NCBI GenBank assembly: GCA_027943245.1
Contig: JANDJZ010000158.1
Coordinates: 1-64,000, forward strand
Direction: 5' to 3'
DNA from: Acanthamoeba sp. SK_2022b
Taxonomy: Eukaryota; Discosea; Longamoebia; Acanthamoebidae
Length of the DNA: 64,000 nt
The notes under the pieces were generated by a model that searched no databases, had not been told where the DNA came from, and saw nothing but the letters and a program-made list of their open reading frames with translations. This document shows positions 1 to 9,990 of this stretch, one piece after another (the stretch's first letter is position 1; each line of letters opens with the position of its first letter). Position numbers and translations under genes: made by a program.

Positions 1-300
1 GACCACCTGCAAAGAGAGTGAAAAGCGAGAGGTTTATGGTTTTGGGGGGGGGGCGAAGAGCGAAAAAAGCGAAGATCAAAGTGAGGGGTACTGTTGCGTA
101 GTCGTCGACACGCTTGCAGTTCTCTGTGTCCAGAGCAATCTTCTCCGAGGCGAAGAGTGACAGTACTCCCTTCATGTTTTCTCACCACGCTCGGTTCTTA
201 CAAGAGACGCGCCTGGTGCGTTGCGTCAAAGTGGCGACCAAGGCAACTGGCGGAGTTATTATAATTTTTCGAGGTGAAGATCTGCTCCACGTTAAACCAA
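1..300. other. Window start, no gene seen
   Basis: I see no supported gene. A short G-run lies near 43-53. The open frame at 114-386 runs through the tRNA gene and has no recognisable protein character. Confidence 0.4.
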
Positions 301-372
301 TCCGCTGTGGTGTAGTCGGTAACATTTATGGTTCTCACCCATGCGCCCCGGGTTCGATTCCCGGCAGCGGAA
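301..372 (+). tRNA. tRNA-Glu (CUC)
   Basis: Folds as a cloverleaf. The 7-bp acceptor stem pairs tccgctg with cagcgga. The D-arm has tggtgtagtcggta. The anticodon stem atgg/ccat encloses the seven-base loop ttctcac, giving anticodon CTC. The T-arm is ccggg-ttcgatt-cccgg. Discriminator base A. There is no intron. A TTTTT run at 378-382 is a suitable RNA polymerase III terminator. It decodes GAG. A second copy with anticodon TTC lies at 37870-37941 and differs mainly in the anticodon arm. Confidence 0.93.
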
Positions 373-377
373 AAACC

Positions 378-382
378 TTTTT
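378..382 (+). terminator. Pol III T-run terminator of tRNA-Glu(CUC)
   Basis: Five T residues begin six bases after the discriminator base, the usual position for polymerase III termination. Confidence 0.6.
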
Positions 383-739
383 GTAGAGAGCAGGGGAGTG
401 GTACTTACACATGAAGTAAGGGAAGGGTGAAGACAAAAGTAATGCAGAAGGAATTTTTTTTTTTTTTTTTTTTGAGAGAGAGACCTATGTCCATCCTGTC
501 AGGTCTCACTTACTAAAGCCTGAAGTGCCTGTTTACACCCCATGTGGTGACAGGACGGACATGCAACAAGAACACTGCACCACATTCACACTGGATCTGC
601 TACCTTGACATGCCTTTATTGAACGTTCCTCCTGGCATTCTTGGCGTGTCTGGAAAAGGTGGCATTTTTTCCCTTGTTTTTGGTTTTATCGGCCGAGACA
701 CAACCTGATTCATCATCGATAACCGGCAAGCCAAACAAA
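383..739. other. Intergenic, with 20-nt poly-T tract
   Basis: A pure T-run at 454-473 is followed by GA repeats. The rest is the presumed 5' flank of the CWC25-like gene. No gene is supported. Confidence 0.4.
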
Positions 740-2759
740 ATGGATTTCTTGAACAAGAAGAGCTGGCACCCGTCCAAGTTCTCGAACATCGAGAAGGTAT
801 GGAAGGTGGAGCAAGAAGCCGAGGCCGAACGGCGCAAGATGCAGGAGCTAAAGCGAAAGCTCCAAGAGGAACGTCAGATCGAGGAACTACGAAAGGTCCA
901 GAACACTGGCAATCTTCGTAGCAAGTACGTTTCCAATCCTTTTGACAAAATTCAATTAAATAGGATTGCTCATGCCTATCGCTGCTGACCACGCATCCAT
1001 CCGTGTATTCAGGCCACGACAGGAAAGGCTTGATTGGATGTACGAGGGGGCGGCTCTTCTTACACAGACCTCGGGCGACGATTTCCTCAAGGGGAAAGCC
1101 GCCACCGATGCGCAGATCGAGCAGGCCGCCAAGCCGCAGGAGGAACAGGCCACCCCCGCCTCTACACAGGTACACCTGCGCGCCACGAGCACACCACGCG
1201 CGCTGCACGGCTTGCTGACTCTTGGCCCCCTCCCCTACATTCTCCCTCCCTCCCTCCATCCGTTGCAGTCGGCGGGGCTGGGACTCTTCGACAATGAGAA
1301 GAAGGTGAGCGCCGAGCAGGAGGCGTGGAACAGGATTCGCGAGGACCCGCTGCTCGAGATCAAGCGCAAGGAGAAGGAGGCCAAGGAGGTCGTGACCAAG
1401 AACCCGGCCAAGATGCAACGCATCAAGGACAGGCTGCTGGGCATGGAGAAGGAGCGTAAGATGGCCAAGAAGCTGCGCAAGCTCGAGAAGAGGAAGGCCA
1501 AGGAGTGGCTCGAGGGCAACCTCGACGGCGACGACGCCGACAAGGCCCGCAGGCGAAGGGAGCGCAAGGAGAAGAAGCGGGCCAAGAAGGAGGCCAAAAA
1601 GGAGGAGAAGCGGAAGCGGAAGAGGAGCGGGAGTCGAGACGAGGACGGCGACGACAACGAGAGGGGCGAGGAAAGCGACGAGCGAAAGCGGAGGCGGCTC
1701 GACGATGCCGAGCCTCGGGCCGATCACCGCAGGAGGTCTTCCGTCGAGTCGGAGCGCGACAGGGAGAGGGACAGGGACAGGGACAGGGACGGCGAGCGCA
1801 GCAGAGACGATCGCGAGAACGGCAGGGAACGCGATCGGGGCAGGGAGAGGAGCAGGGAGCGGGACAGGCACAGCCAAAGGGAGAGGAGCAGGGAGCGCGA
1901 GCACGACAGGCACAGCCACAGGGACCGCGATGGGAGACGGGACAGGGATCGCGACCACGGACGAGACAGGGAGAGGGAGAGGGACCGCCACAGGGAGAGG
2001 AGCAGGGAGAGGGAGAGGGAGAGGGATGGCCGGAGGAGGGAGCGAGACGACAGGGACGACAGGAGGGACGGCGAGGACAGGAAGCGGAACAGGAGCTCGC
2101 CGGAGCCAACCGCCGCGACCGACCACAAGGCGGCGGACGGCGGCAGCGCCGTCGCCAACAACAACAGCAACGGCGGCGTTGGCGTCAACGCGCCGAGCGA
2201 GCACCAGGAGTATGTGGAGAAGAAGGCCAGGGAGGGCTACGGGCTGGTCACCGCCGCCGGCGAGCGCGCGTCGGAGACCATCGTCGCCCCGCAAAAGGAC
2301 CTGGTGCAGGTCCAGAAGGAGGCCGCGGTCCAGCGAAAGCGCGAGCGGGAGGAGCGCGAGCGCGAGGCCAAGGCCCGGCGGCAGGAGCGCATCCAGCGCG
2401 AGCGCGAGCTGCGCGGCCTGAACGAGGAGGACCGCCGGCGGAAGCTGGCGGAGATGCAGCAGGACGCCGGGCACAACGAGGAGCGGCGCATGCGCAACCT
2501 CAAGACCTACAGCGAGACCAAGTCCCAGGAGGAGAAGGAGTACGAGGCCCGCAAGGGCGACGACCTCACCTTCCTCAAGTACGCTCTCTCCCTCTCCCTC
2601 TCCCTGGCTTGGGGGGTTGCTGACTCTGTTTTCGTTTTCAAACGTAGCAACGTGCAAAAGGAGGCGTACGGGGTGGCCAACATGGAGGACCGGCTCAAGC
2701 GTAACGCCCACTTCAGGTACCGAGGCAACCTCGACGAGGGCAACACCTTCCGAAAGTGA
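740..2759 (+). CDS. CWC25: Pre-mRNA-splicing factor CWC25-like protein
   Basis: Nuclear protein expected to join the spliceosome just before the first catalytic step, as CWC25 does in yeast and human. Four exons read cleanly: 740-924, 1013-1169, 1269-2578 and 2648-2759, with GTAC donors and AG acceptors and phases that match. The N-terminus carries the CIR/CWC25 signature (MDFLNKKSWHP, then FSNIEKVWKVEQ) followed by ERLDWMYEG and the motif LGLFDNEKK. The middle, from about 1620 to 2100, is an RD/RE/RS-like low-complexity stretch typical of splicing factors. The C-terminus ends with QKEAYG and a MEDRLKRNAHFR block also found in the family. Exon 1 starts at the first ATG in the conserved frame. 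The only ambiguity is whether the short last exon is exact. Confidence 0.9.
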
Positions 2760-2826
2760 GAGGGCACCATCGTGCCTTGCCGATTTTATCGATAAAAATT
2801 ATATAAAAAAAAGAAAAAGACGATGA

Positions 2827-2834
2827 TGACGTCA
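2827..2834. promoter_or_regulatory. CRE-like palindrome TGACGTCA
   Basis: An exact TGACGTCA palindrome lies 133 bp upstream of the PSMB4 start codon and 68 bp after the CWC25 stop. bZIP factors of the CREB/ATF type bind this sequence in many eukaryotes. Use here is inferred only from position. Confidence 0.35.
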
Positions 2835-2966
2835 GCTCCTGTCTTAAATTTCGTACGACCAACTCACGCTTTGCTGTGTTGCTGCGTGGGGCTGAGCTGG
2901 GCCAGAGAGATCGAAAAAAAGTAGCCAACCTATCAATTTACGAAAAGGATAGATAGATAAGATAAG

Positions 2967-3877
2967 ATGCAGCCCCGCTACACGCACGCCCCTTCTTATG
3001 GATTGGACTTCTCCAACTCGCTGGACCCGTGGAAGGACATGAAGTCGCTGTGGACTCAGGCCTCAGCTGAAAAGATCGCCCCCGTCACTGGCCCCAGCAC
3101 GAGGACCCTGTACGCCACCTCCCTTACAGATCGTCGTGCTACCAGTTATTGGTTGCCGCCTCTTTATCTAATTCGCCATTTGATGTGTAGGGATCCCATC
3201 ACCACTGGTACTTCGGTGCTTGCCATCCAGTATAAGGATGGTGTGATGCTCACTGCGGATACTCTTGGTACGCACCTGCTCTGCACCACTTGCTCTCGAA
3301 ATTCCCTTGCGCAAGCAGTGCGATTGACGCGTCGTGCGCATTTTGTGTTGCAGTGTCGTACGGTTCGCTGGCTCGATTCCGATCGTGCTCGCGCATCAAG
3401 AAGGTGGGCGAGTACACCCTCTTGGGTGCCTCGGGCGAGTACTCTGACTTCCAGTCCACCTCGGTCATGCTCGACGAGCTCATGTACGCCTTCCTCTCCC
3501 GCACACACGACCCACATGCCACAACACCAAGGCGACTACTCGCTACGCACTACACACAAGCGCGCAGTATGATGTTCAACATGATGTTGCAGTATGAGGG
3601 CTCTCCATGAGTACAGCATTCGCAACTGATACGCGCACCACACCGCGCCACACACCCCACACGCCCACACGCTCCCTCTGTCGGGTGTCCTGTCTGACTG
3701 TCTCCTCTCAGTGACCGAGACCACGCCTACGAGGACGGCGCCAGGCTGCACCCCCACGAGATCTTCTCCTACCTCGGGTACGCGTCTTGTCGTCTTCTTC
3801 AAGCCCTGCACCCTTATGGGGGGGGGGTAGATGCTGCTCGTATTGGTCAGTGGAAGAAGACAGAACTCTGATGATCG

Positions 3878-3928
<51 letters not shown>

Positions 3929-4556
3929 CTCTCTCTCTCTCTCTCTGCATTCTCAGCCGCGTCATGTACGGCCGACGCAACAAGTTCGACCCGCTGTGGA
4001 ACCAGTACGTCCTCGCTGGCTTCCGCGATGGCAAGAGGTACCTCGTCCCGCGCTCTCGCTCTCGCCGTGTGCGTCGGTTCGTGCGTGCGGCGCAAGGCCA
4101 CCGGGAGCTTACAACATCAAAACAACAACGTGGTGGCGGTGGTGATGGTGGTGGGGGCACGACAGCTTCCTCGGTCAGGTGGACCTCTACGGCACGGCGT
4201 TCCAGGACACCACACTCGCCACGGGCTACGGCGCACACATCGCCAGGCCGCTGCTGCGCAAGGCCTACAGGCCCGACCTCTCCGAGGAGGAGGCCCGAAA
4301 GGTGCTCGAGGACTGCATGCGCGTGATGTTCTACCGCGACGCCAGGACCATCAACAAGCTCCAGCTGGCCAAGGTTCATTTTTGGCTACCACCCAACCCA
4401 ATTAATTGCGATCGATCGGTCGATCGATTGACTGACCTGTGCCCGTCTTGCTGCGATCAGGTGTCTGCGGAGGGCGTCGTCATCTCGGAGCCCTACTCGC
4501 TCGCCACCGAGTGGACCTTCAACGAAATTGCCCTGGGCTACCCGCGGCCCGAGTAA
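2967..4556 (+). CDS. PSMB4: 20S proteasome subunit beta-7 (PSMB4 family)
   Basis: Structural beta-7 subunit of the 20S proteasome core; the family is catalytically inactive. Eight exons join in phase: 2967-3109, 3191-3267, 3354-3483, 3593-3610, 3712-3777, 3957-4037, 4166-4373, 4461-4556. Exon 4 is a micro-exon of 18 nt. The propeptide is about 50 residues. The mature part begins near ITTGTSVLAI, followed by GVMLTADTL, SYGSLARFRS, LGASGEYSDFQ, NKFDPLWNQ, LATGYGAHIARPLLR and MRVMFYRDAR, all in the order seen in PSMB4. Intron 5 holds a (CA)n(CT)n tract. It follows CWC25 on the same strand with 207 bp between them. Confidence 0.94.
3881..3946 (+). repeat. (CA)n(CT)n microsatellite in PSMB4 intron
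   Basis: About 44 nt of CA followed by about 22 nt of CT, ending ten bases before the acceptor AG at 3955-3956. The CT part probably serves as the polypyrimidine tract. Confidence 0.9.
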
Positions 4557-5340
4557 GAAGGAAATGCGCAGAATGGGAAGGCCACCATCTCTCTAAGCGG
4601 CCTTCTCGCTCTCTTGCTCTTCATCTCCGCCGGCTCCCTCTCCTTCCTCTCCTCCTGCCTGTTCGTTTGTCTGTCGCGTTTCTGTCCCATAGTCGAGTCA
4701 ACTCTTAAAAAACCCTGCACAAATCCCCCACTACCCTCCACTGCCCCCTCTCTCCTTGGGGTTAGGTGGCCACGTGGGCCCTGTGCGCGTTCTGCCGATT
4801 GGTATCTCGCTTGACCCAATCCGAGGTGGTGCGGGATCTACCGCCGTAGCTGTAGCTGCGCCCAGCTTCCCTATCCGAGGCCTTCCCGGCTCCGACACGG
4901 TTGCGGCGGTGGCGTGGTCAAGGTGAACGAATGACACCAGGTCAAGCATGAAAGACATGCGTGTATACTCAAGCTGGGGCAGGCCGCAGAAGCGCTCCCT
5001 GCGGCCCAACTGCCGCATGTTTCCTGTCGGCAACGACCGCCGCTCCTTCACTCCCCGGTTTCTCCTTTGCTTTCTCTTCAAAGCAATTTGACGACGTTTG
5101 TGCTTGTCGCCCGAGCCTCGTTCGCCTCCTGACCGCCTGCCCGCGTTCTCGCTCTCTCTCGCGAAACTGGGCTCGCGCCAGCCACATGACACTCGAGCAC
5201 AGCACAGAGCACCACGTAGAACAGTAATAACAACAGCAACAGCAACAAACACATTTGCTAGATTATTATTACTATTATTACAACTATTAGCTTCGACCCC
5301 AGCCTTAGCGGCTGTGCCACAACAAGGCCGAAAGTGAAAG
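4557..5340. other. Intergenic, CT-rich then AT trinucleotides
   Basis: Holds the PSMB4 3' flank, pyrimidine-rich sequence at about 4590-4760, and an ATT-rich stretch at 5262-5290 just ahead of the next gene. Several open frames exist but none has family character. Confidence 0.4.
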
Positions 5341-7065
5341 ATGACGACGCCTTCCCGCACCTCAACTTCCACACCCGTCCCATCTTCCTTCGCTCCGAAG
5401 ACATCTTCAGCGCCGAGTTCGTCATCTTCAACCACGGCCGGACCGGAGGACAAATCGACGTCGGGCAGCCAGCCCCCCGCCACGTCATCATCGTGGGCTG
5501 CCCTCCTCACCAGCGGGGCCACTGACGCGCGAGAGAGCGTGTTTGGTTACCTGCAGGGGCTCACGGCCAGCCCTCGCGTCACTGACGAGGAGCAGCGGGA
5601 GCGAGACAGGCTCTACCGCCGCCTGGTCAAGCGTCAGCGAAGGGCCCACCTTCGGCCAGCCGCGCTGGCTCCTCCGCAGCTCGCCCCCACCTCGCCCCGC
5701 CGCGTCCTGGAACCCGCCAGCGAAGCTAAAAACGAAAGCGGCGTGGGGCCGTGCCGTACACGCGGAGATCATCTCCGGGAGCCGAAGCGACAAAGAACGA
5801 AAACGACAAAAGAGCGAAGCGAAGGGGAAAGCGGCGAGCCGATCCTGGCCGCGTGGGCGGGCTACGCGCCACGTACGGGGACCTCATGGCCCGTCCAGTC
5901 GTCTGCGCACCCGCAGGCCACCACTACCACCACCAGGTCGAGCTCCGAGCCCACGTTCGTCTACTCTTCGCGTTCGCCGTCCCCATCGTTCCACGAGCCT
6001 GGCCACTACTCGTCGACATCTTTCCCCGCCTCGTTCGATCCGACTCGTCCAGTCCCCACCATCGCCCCTTCGTTCACGCGCCGTCGGCGCGACTACGGCC
6101 ACCACGAGCCACCACCAGCGATGGCGGCCTTGGCCCACGGCCAGCCCCAGCCAGTCTGGGCTGCCTTTCTCGACCGCACGAGCGACAGCGACATCGCTGG
6201 GCCCCACCAGCGATCGCCATCTCCACAGCAACCTCCTCGCTCTGATCGTGGCCGTTATTTGGATATTAACTTGGCGGCATCTCCTTATCCGCGCTCGGCC
6301 GACTATCACACTGGTCACCACCAACAACGGGATCACTTCTACCAGGACCACCACCACAACCAACCCCCTATCGCCGCACAAGTGTCATCCTCGTCTGCGT
6401 CTTTGTGCGTCGCCAGCGCGCCGCCAGCAGCACAGCGCGACCCCGTGGCGTGTCTCGAGTGGGACTGTCCGCTGGACGATCCGATCGAGGCCTCCGAGGG
6501 CAGCTTCGGGAGCATCTCCTCGCCGCTCCTCCCAGCTCTCGGCGCCCCACACGACCAGCAGTCGCAGCTGCAGCCGCCACAGTATCCCTACCACCGCTAC
6601 GCGTCGCCCTACTCCTCTTCCTCCTCGTCGTCGGCGCCATCGACAGCCAATGCCACCGACGCCTCGGCCGCCGGGAGCTTCTTGGGGCCGCGCGGAGGCC
6701 TCGGTGGTGGGGTCATCCCTCCAGAGGAGGGGCCAGGATCCCAGGTCGGCGAGTCGGAGGTGGACCGGCGGTGGAGGCCACCACCTGGCGGCCTCGCGGA
6801 CCTCCTGCTTCTCTATCCCGACAGCGCGCGGCGATACGGCCAGCAGCCGACGCCGCCAGCGCAACAGCCCGCCCTCGTCGCTGAACTCACATTAGGCCAA
6901 GCGCCAGTGGCCACTCCACCCACGATGTCGCTGTCACCATCACTGCCGGCGCCCCGCGACGCCACCCGACCGCCATTGCCGTCGCTTGGCGTATCAGTGC
7001 AGTCGCCTTTGTTTGCGTGGCTCGCGGGCTCTCCAGCGCTCCGGCGAGATGACCGCGCTACGTAA
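5341..7065 (+). CDS. Low-complexity protein of unknown function, paralogue A
   Basis: A 574-codon open frame with ATG at 5341, probably single-exon. I do not recognise a family. It is rich in Ser, Thr, Pro, Gln and His. A conserved block near residues 70-105 (FGYLQGLTASP followed by ERDRLYRRLVKRQRRA) aligns with FLGQLAASP and ERERRERRNVRKRKR of the next gene, so the two are paralogues. The basic stretch after an acidic/polar helix could be a nuclear signal or DNA/RNA contact (inference). Homopolymeric Ser and Pro-rich segments fill the C-terminal half. An alternative frame from 5334 also looks protein-like over its first 60 codons, but the paralogue alignment supports this frame. Confidence 0.6.
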   Translation: MTTPSRTSTSTPVPSSFAPKTSSAPSSSSSTTAGPEDKSTSGSQPPATSSSWAALLTSGATDARESVFGYLQGLTASPRVTDEEQRERDRLYRRLVKRQRRAHLRPAALAPPQLAPTSPRRVLEPASEAKNESGVGPCRTRGDHLREPKRQRTKTTKERSEGESGEPILAAWAGYAPRTGTSWPVQSSAHPQATTTTTRSSSEPTFVYSSRSPSPSFHEPGHYSSTSFPASFDPTRPVPTIAPSFTRRRRDYGHHEPPPAMAALAHGQPQPVWAAFLDRTSDSDIAGPHQRSPSPQQPPRSDRGRYLDINLAASPYPRSADYHTGHHQQRDHFYQDHHHNQPPIAAQVSSSSASLCVASAPPAAQRDPVACLEWDCPLDDPIEASEGSFGSISSPLLPALGAPHDQQSQLQPPQYPYHRYASPYSSSSSSSAPSTANATDASAAGSFLGPRGGLGGGVIPPEEGPGSQVGESEVDRRWRPPPGGLADLLLLYPDSARRYGQQPTPPAQQPALVAELTLGQAPVATPPTMSLSPSLPAPRDATRPPLPSLGVSVQSPLFAWLAGSPALRRDDRAT

Positions 7066-7691
7066 AAATCGTACCCATCTGAGAGTGGCGAGAGAGCGAC
7101 CACGAGCACCAGACGAAAAACCTTTAATGCGTCGAGTTCCACCCGTGCAACGCAGCGACCCGGCCGGATCGGCAAGTATTTATTGTTGACGCGTTAAGGA
7201 ATTAGGTTCTATCTCTCGGACATTAAAAAATAAAGAGCCAATAACATGTTTTATTTTTGCCCGGGGTTATCTGCCCATTGGTGGTGATGACGTGTGACTT
7301 GAAGCACAAGGCGCAAAGCTCCGGGGTTACTGCGGCGTTTGTTAACAAGTTGGCGCGAGTGCATGAGTAAGCCAAGAGTCATAGCGTACTCATCCAGTGC
7401 TCATGCTGACTGCTCCCCCCTCCACGCAACCGGTGAGCGATTTCGCTCGTGCCTGCTCTCCCCAGGGCCTACCCCGGCAAACTACGGCGAAACTCACAAG
7501 ACAGGAAGACCCCCTGGCTGCATCGCACCAGTACCGAGCTAGTAAGGGCGCGTGTCGGGCAAGTACTCCCCTAGTTGAACAGATAAGCAACTTCTTCCAC
7601 TTCGCGACCAGCGCGTGCCCACGACTCGTGCAACCTACAACAACAACAAGCTCTTTGTGTTTGATTTAAAGAACGAAGACGAAGACAGAGA
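7066..7691. other. Intergenic between the two paralogues
   Basis: Holds the 3' flank of the first paralogue and presumably the promoter of the second. AT-rich patches occur at 7215-7260. No gene is supported. Confidence 0.4.
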
Positions 7692-8891
7692 ATGGCGGCG
7701 ACGACTAGCGACGGCAACAACACAACACTGGCCGAGCAGCTCGCTGCGGCCGCGGCAGCGACTCGCGAACCTACCTTGGGCGAACTGTTTGTGCGAGGAA
7801 ATGGCTCGGTTCAGGTCGATATTCAGTCGTTCCTGGGCCAGCTGGCCGCCAGCCCCCAGGCCGCCTCCGAGGCCGAGAAGGAACGCGAGCGGAGGGAGAG
7901 GCGAAACGTGCGCAAGCGCAAGCGGCAGCTCATGGCAGCCGCGGTCTCAGCGTCGTTTCCACCACAAAGAACGAACGACAGCGACGCAGCTGTCGCGTCT
8001 TCCGTAAAAAGAGCGAAGAAGGCAAAGAACGAAAGCGACAAACGACGAGCCAAGACAGCGCGCAGCCCACAGCTTACGAGCGCGCCACAGCCTTCTTGGA
8101 ATGGCGCTGAGCAGTCGCCCGTTGGCACCGCCACCTCCGCCTCGTACATGTCGGCACCGACCACGCCCCAACCGCAGCCCTGCCCTCAGCCCACGCCGTC
8201 CTCGGAGCCTATGCTGGCCCCAGCCCGCCATCGGTCCCTCCCCCTTTTGTGTGGCAACGCCCAGTGCGACTGCAGAGGCGGCGTGCACGACGCCGCCTTG
8301 GCGCAGACCTTGTGGAAGCGCGAGTTCGAGCACGGCCCCTATGGAGCCCTGCCGCCCTCGACCTTCCTCGAGTCGCCCGTCTCTCCGCAGCTGTGCTCGT
8401 CCGCCTCCTCTTCCGTGCCCTCCCCGGCCTTCTCGTCAATCCCGCTGCCCACATCGACGCTGGCGTCGCCGCCGCCGGCCCTCTCATGGGTCGACAGCTT
8501 CTTCAACTCGCTGGGCGAGATGAGCGACCTTCTGGAGCCCTGTGGGGGCAACAACGACCTCGTCGGCGCCACGGCCACCTCCCCGTCTTTGTCGCGAGGC
8601 ATCGCCACTACTACCATGGCCATGTCGCTGCGCCACCTCTACCCGTCCTGCGATTGGCCAACGTCGCCTGCGACCGTCGACTCGCGTTACTCCGACCAGA
8701 GGCATCCACCACACAGCCCAATCACCGAGCTGCTCTACTCGCCTATGGCAGCAGCTTCCACCTCCTGGCCCACTCACGAAGTGCGGAGCCAGCCGCTAGC
8801 GGCACGACACCACCCCGCGGGGTGCGCTTGCTGTCAGCCGCTCGCCCCAACTGCGCCCTACCCTGGCTCGTGGCTCGGTGGTTGGGAATGA
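7692..8891 (+). CDS. Low-complexity protein of unknown function, paralogue B
   Basis: A 399-codon frame with ATG at 7692, probably single-exon. No family recognised. The N-terminal region has an Ala-rich helix, then FLGQLAASP and a strongly basic Arg/Lys block at about residues 60-80, matching the upstream paralogue in order and spacing. A second basic patch (KRAKKAKNESDKRRAK) follows. A Cys/His cluster, CGNAQCDCRGG, lies near residue 185, and CACC occurs near the C-terminus. The rest is Ser/Pro/Ala-rich. The tandem arrangement on the same strand with 626 bp between them points to local duplication followed by strong divergence. Confidence 0.6.
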   Translation: MAATTSDGNNTTLAEQLAAAAAATREPTLGELFVRGNGSVQVDIQSFLGQLAASPQAASEAEKERERRERRNVRKRKRQLMAAAVSASFPPQRTNDSDAAVASSVKRAKKAKNESDKRRAKTARSPQLTSAPQPSWNGAEQSPVGTATSASYMSAPTTPQPQPCPQPTPSSEPMLAPARHRSLPLLCGNAQCDCRGGVHDAALAQTLWKREFEHGPYGALPPSTFLESPVSPQLCSSASSSVPSPAFSSIPLPTSTLASPPPALSWVDSFFNSLGEMSDLLEPCGGNNDLVGATATSPSLSRGIATTTMAMSLRHLYPSCDWPTSPATVDSRYSDQRHPPHSPITELLYSPMAAASTSWPTHEVRSQPLAARHHPAGCACCQPLAPTAPYPGSWLGGWE

Positions 8892-9830
8892 CGTTGCATA
8901 TTATTACCACAAGCTTCGTACATAAACGCAATCCTTGTTTTGCTGACGTAGAAGTGACCGCTGCAAGGAACCACGTCAGCATAACGTAGACTTTAGAGTC
9001 TTGTTAAAGATACAACTGCGCCTCCTGTTGGGCGAATTGCCACGTCACACAATGCTCCTGGTTGCCCTTGCGCTGGGTGTAAGGCGATCCTGTGCCACCT
9101 CCAGGAGGTCCAACCCCACGCATGAGTGAATACTTACAGCAAGAATGCCTTTGGGTAGAGCACTCGCCTGACCCCTTCATTGTCTCTGTTCAAGACAAAG
9201 CCATGGACCAGGATTTTGACACTGATACAACTTGGCTTTTTTCAAGCTACTTGGATGCAGATATCTACATAGCACATTAAGAAGATTTTGTGTCAAGTTA
9301 GCATCCTCATTGTGTGTGCTATTGCACAAGAGTCAAGGTGGTTCCAGTGCTCAGTGGGCAATGGCTGCTTTGCACCAGCAGATTACCTCCTCTATTATCA
9401 AATGAGAGGTCGAAAATGACTGGCGTTTTTTTGTGCAATCATTCCTTGGAATGAAGCATGATCAGGAATTACTGAAATTAATCGCACGCAGTGATTGTAA
9501 TTTCAAGATTGCAATATTTAGGATGGGTAAAGGCATGTCAAGAGCAATAAAACAGATTTTAATTGGGTTAAATTTCAGTTTTTATAACAACAAAATCTAT
9601 TTTAGAAGGGTGAATATCATGGGCTTAATTTTTGGTGTAGCAAATGGAAGTTAAATTTATGGATGGGCTAACAAAACCAGGTGGTGTGCTGGGTGTTGTT
9701 GTTATTTAGTAGAGATTGGATGGTGGTTTAGTGTTGAGGTGTTCAACCTCTGCATAGCATGAAGTCACCAAATAGTTATGTGTAATTGTGCAAGGGTAAG
9801 AGCCCAAGGTGTGCACAGTTCAACACATGA

Positions 9831-9990
9831 AGAAAATCAGATGGAGAAATTGTTTTATTCAGATTGTGTATGCATACATGGTCCACATGTGTTTTGTCAT
9901 TGGAATTGGGGCAAGATCAAGAAAATCAGATCAGGAAATGGTTTTATTTGGATCATGTACATGTACATGGTCCCCATTGATTTTGTCTTG
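9831..9990 (+). repeat. Imperfect 89-bp direct duplication
   Basis: Two copies begin agaaaatcaga at 9831 and 9920. Both continue through a ggttttatt/tgttttatt block, a tgtatgcatacatggtcc or tgtacatgtacatggtcc block, and end ttttgtc. Divergence is considerable. Confidence 0.7.

Noticed and set aside
600..2711. 703-codon open frame on the minus strand opposite CWC25
   Set aside because: It is the mirror of Arg/Glu/Asp-rich codons in a GC-rich gene, giving Leu/Val/Pro-rich nonsense with no family character, and it ignores the introns.
5334..5525. Alternative protein-like frame overlapping the start of paralogue A
   Set aside because: It stops after 63 codons, and the alignment between the two paralogues supports the 5341 frame.
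9120..9210. tRNA-like fragment gggtagagcactcgcctg with gttcaagac
   Set aside because: It looks like a D-arm and a loose B-box but no acceptor or anticodon stem pairs, so it is not a tRNA gene; a SINE-like relic cannot be excluded.
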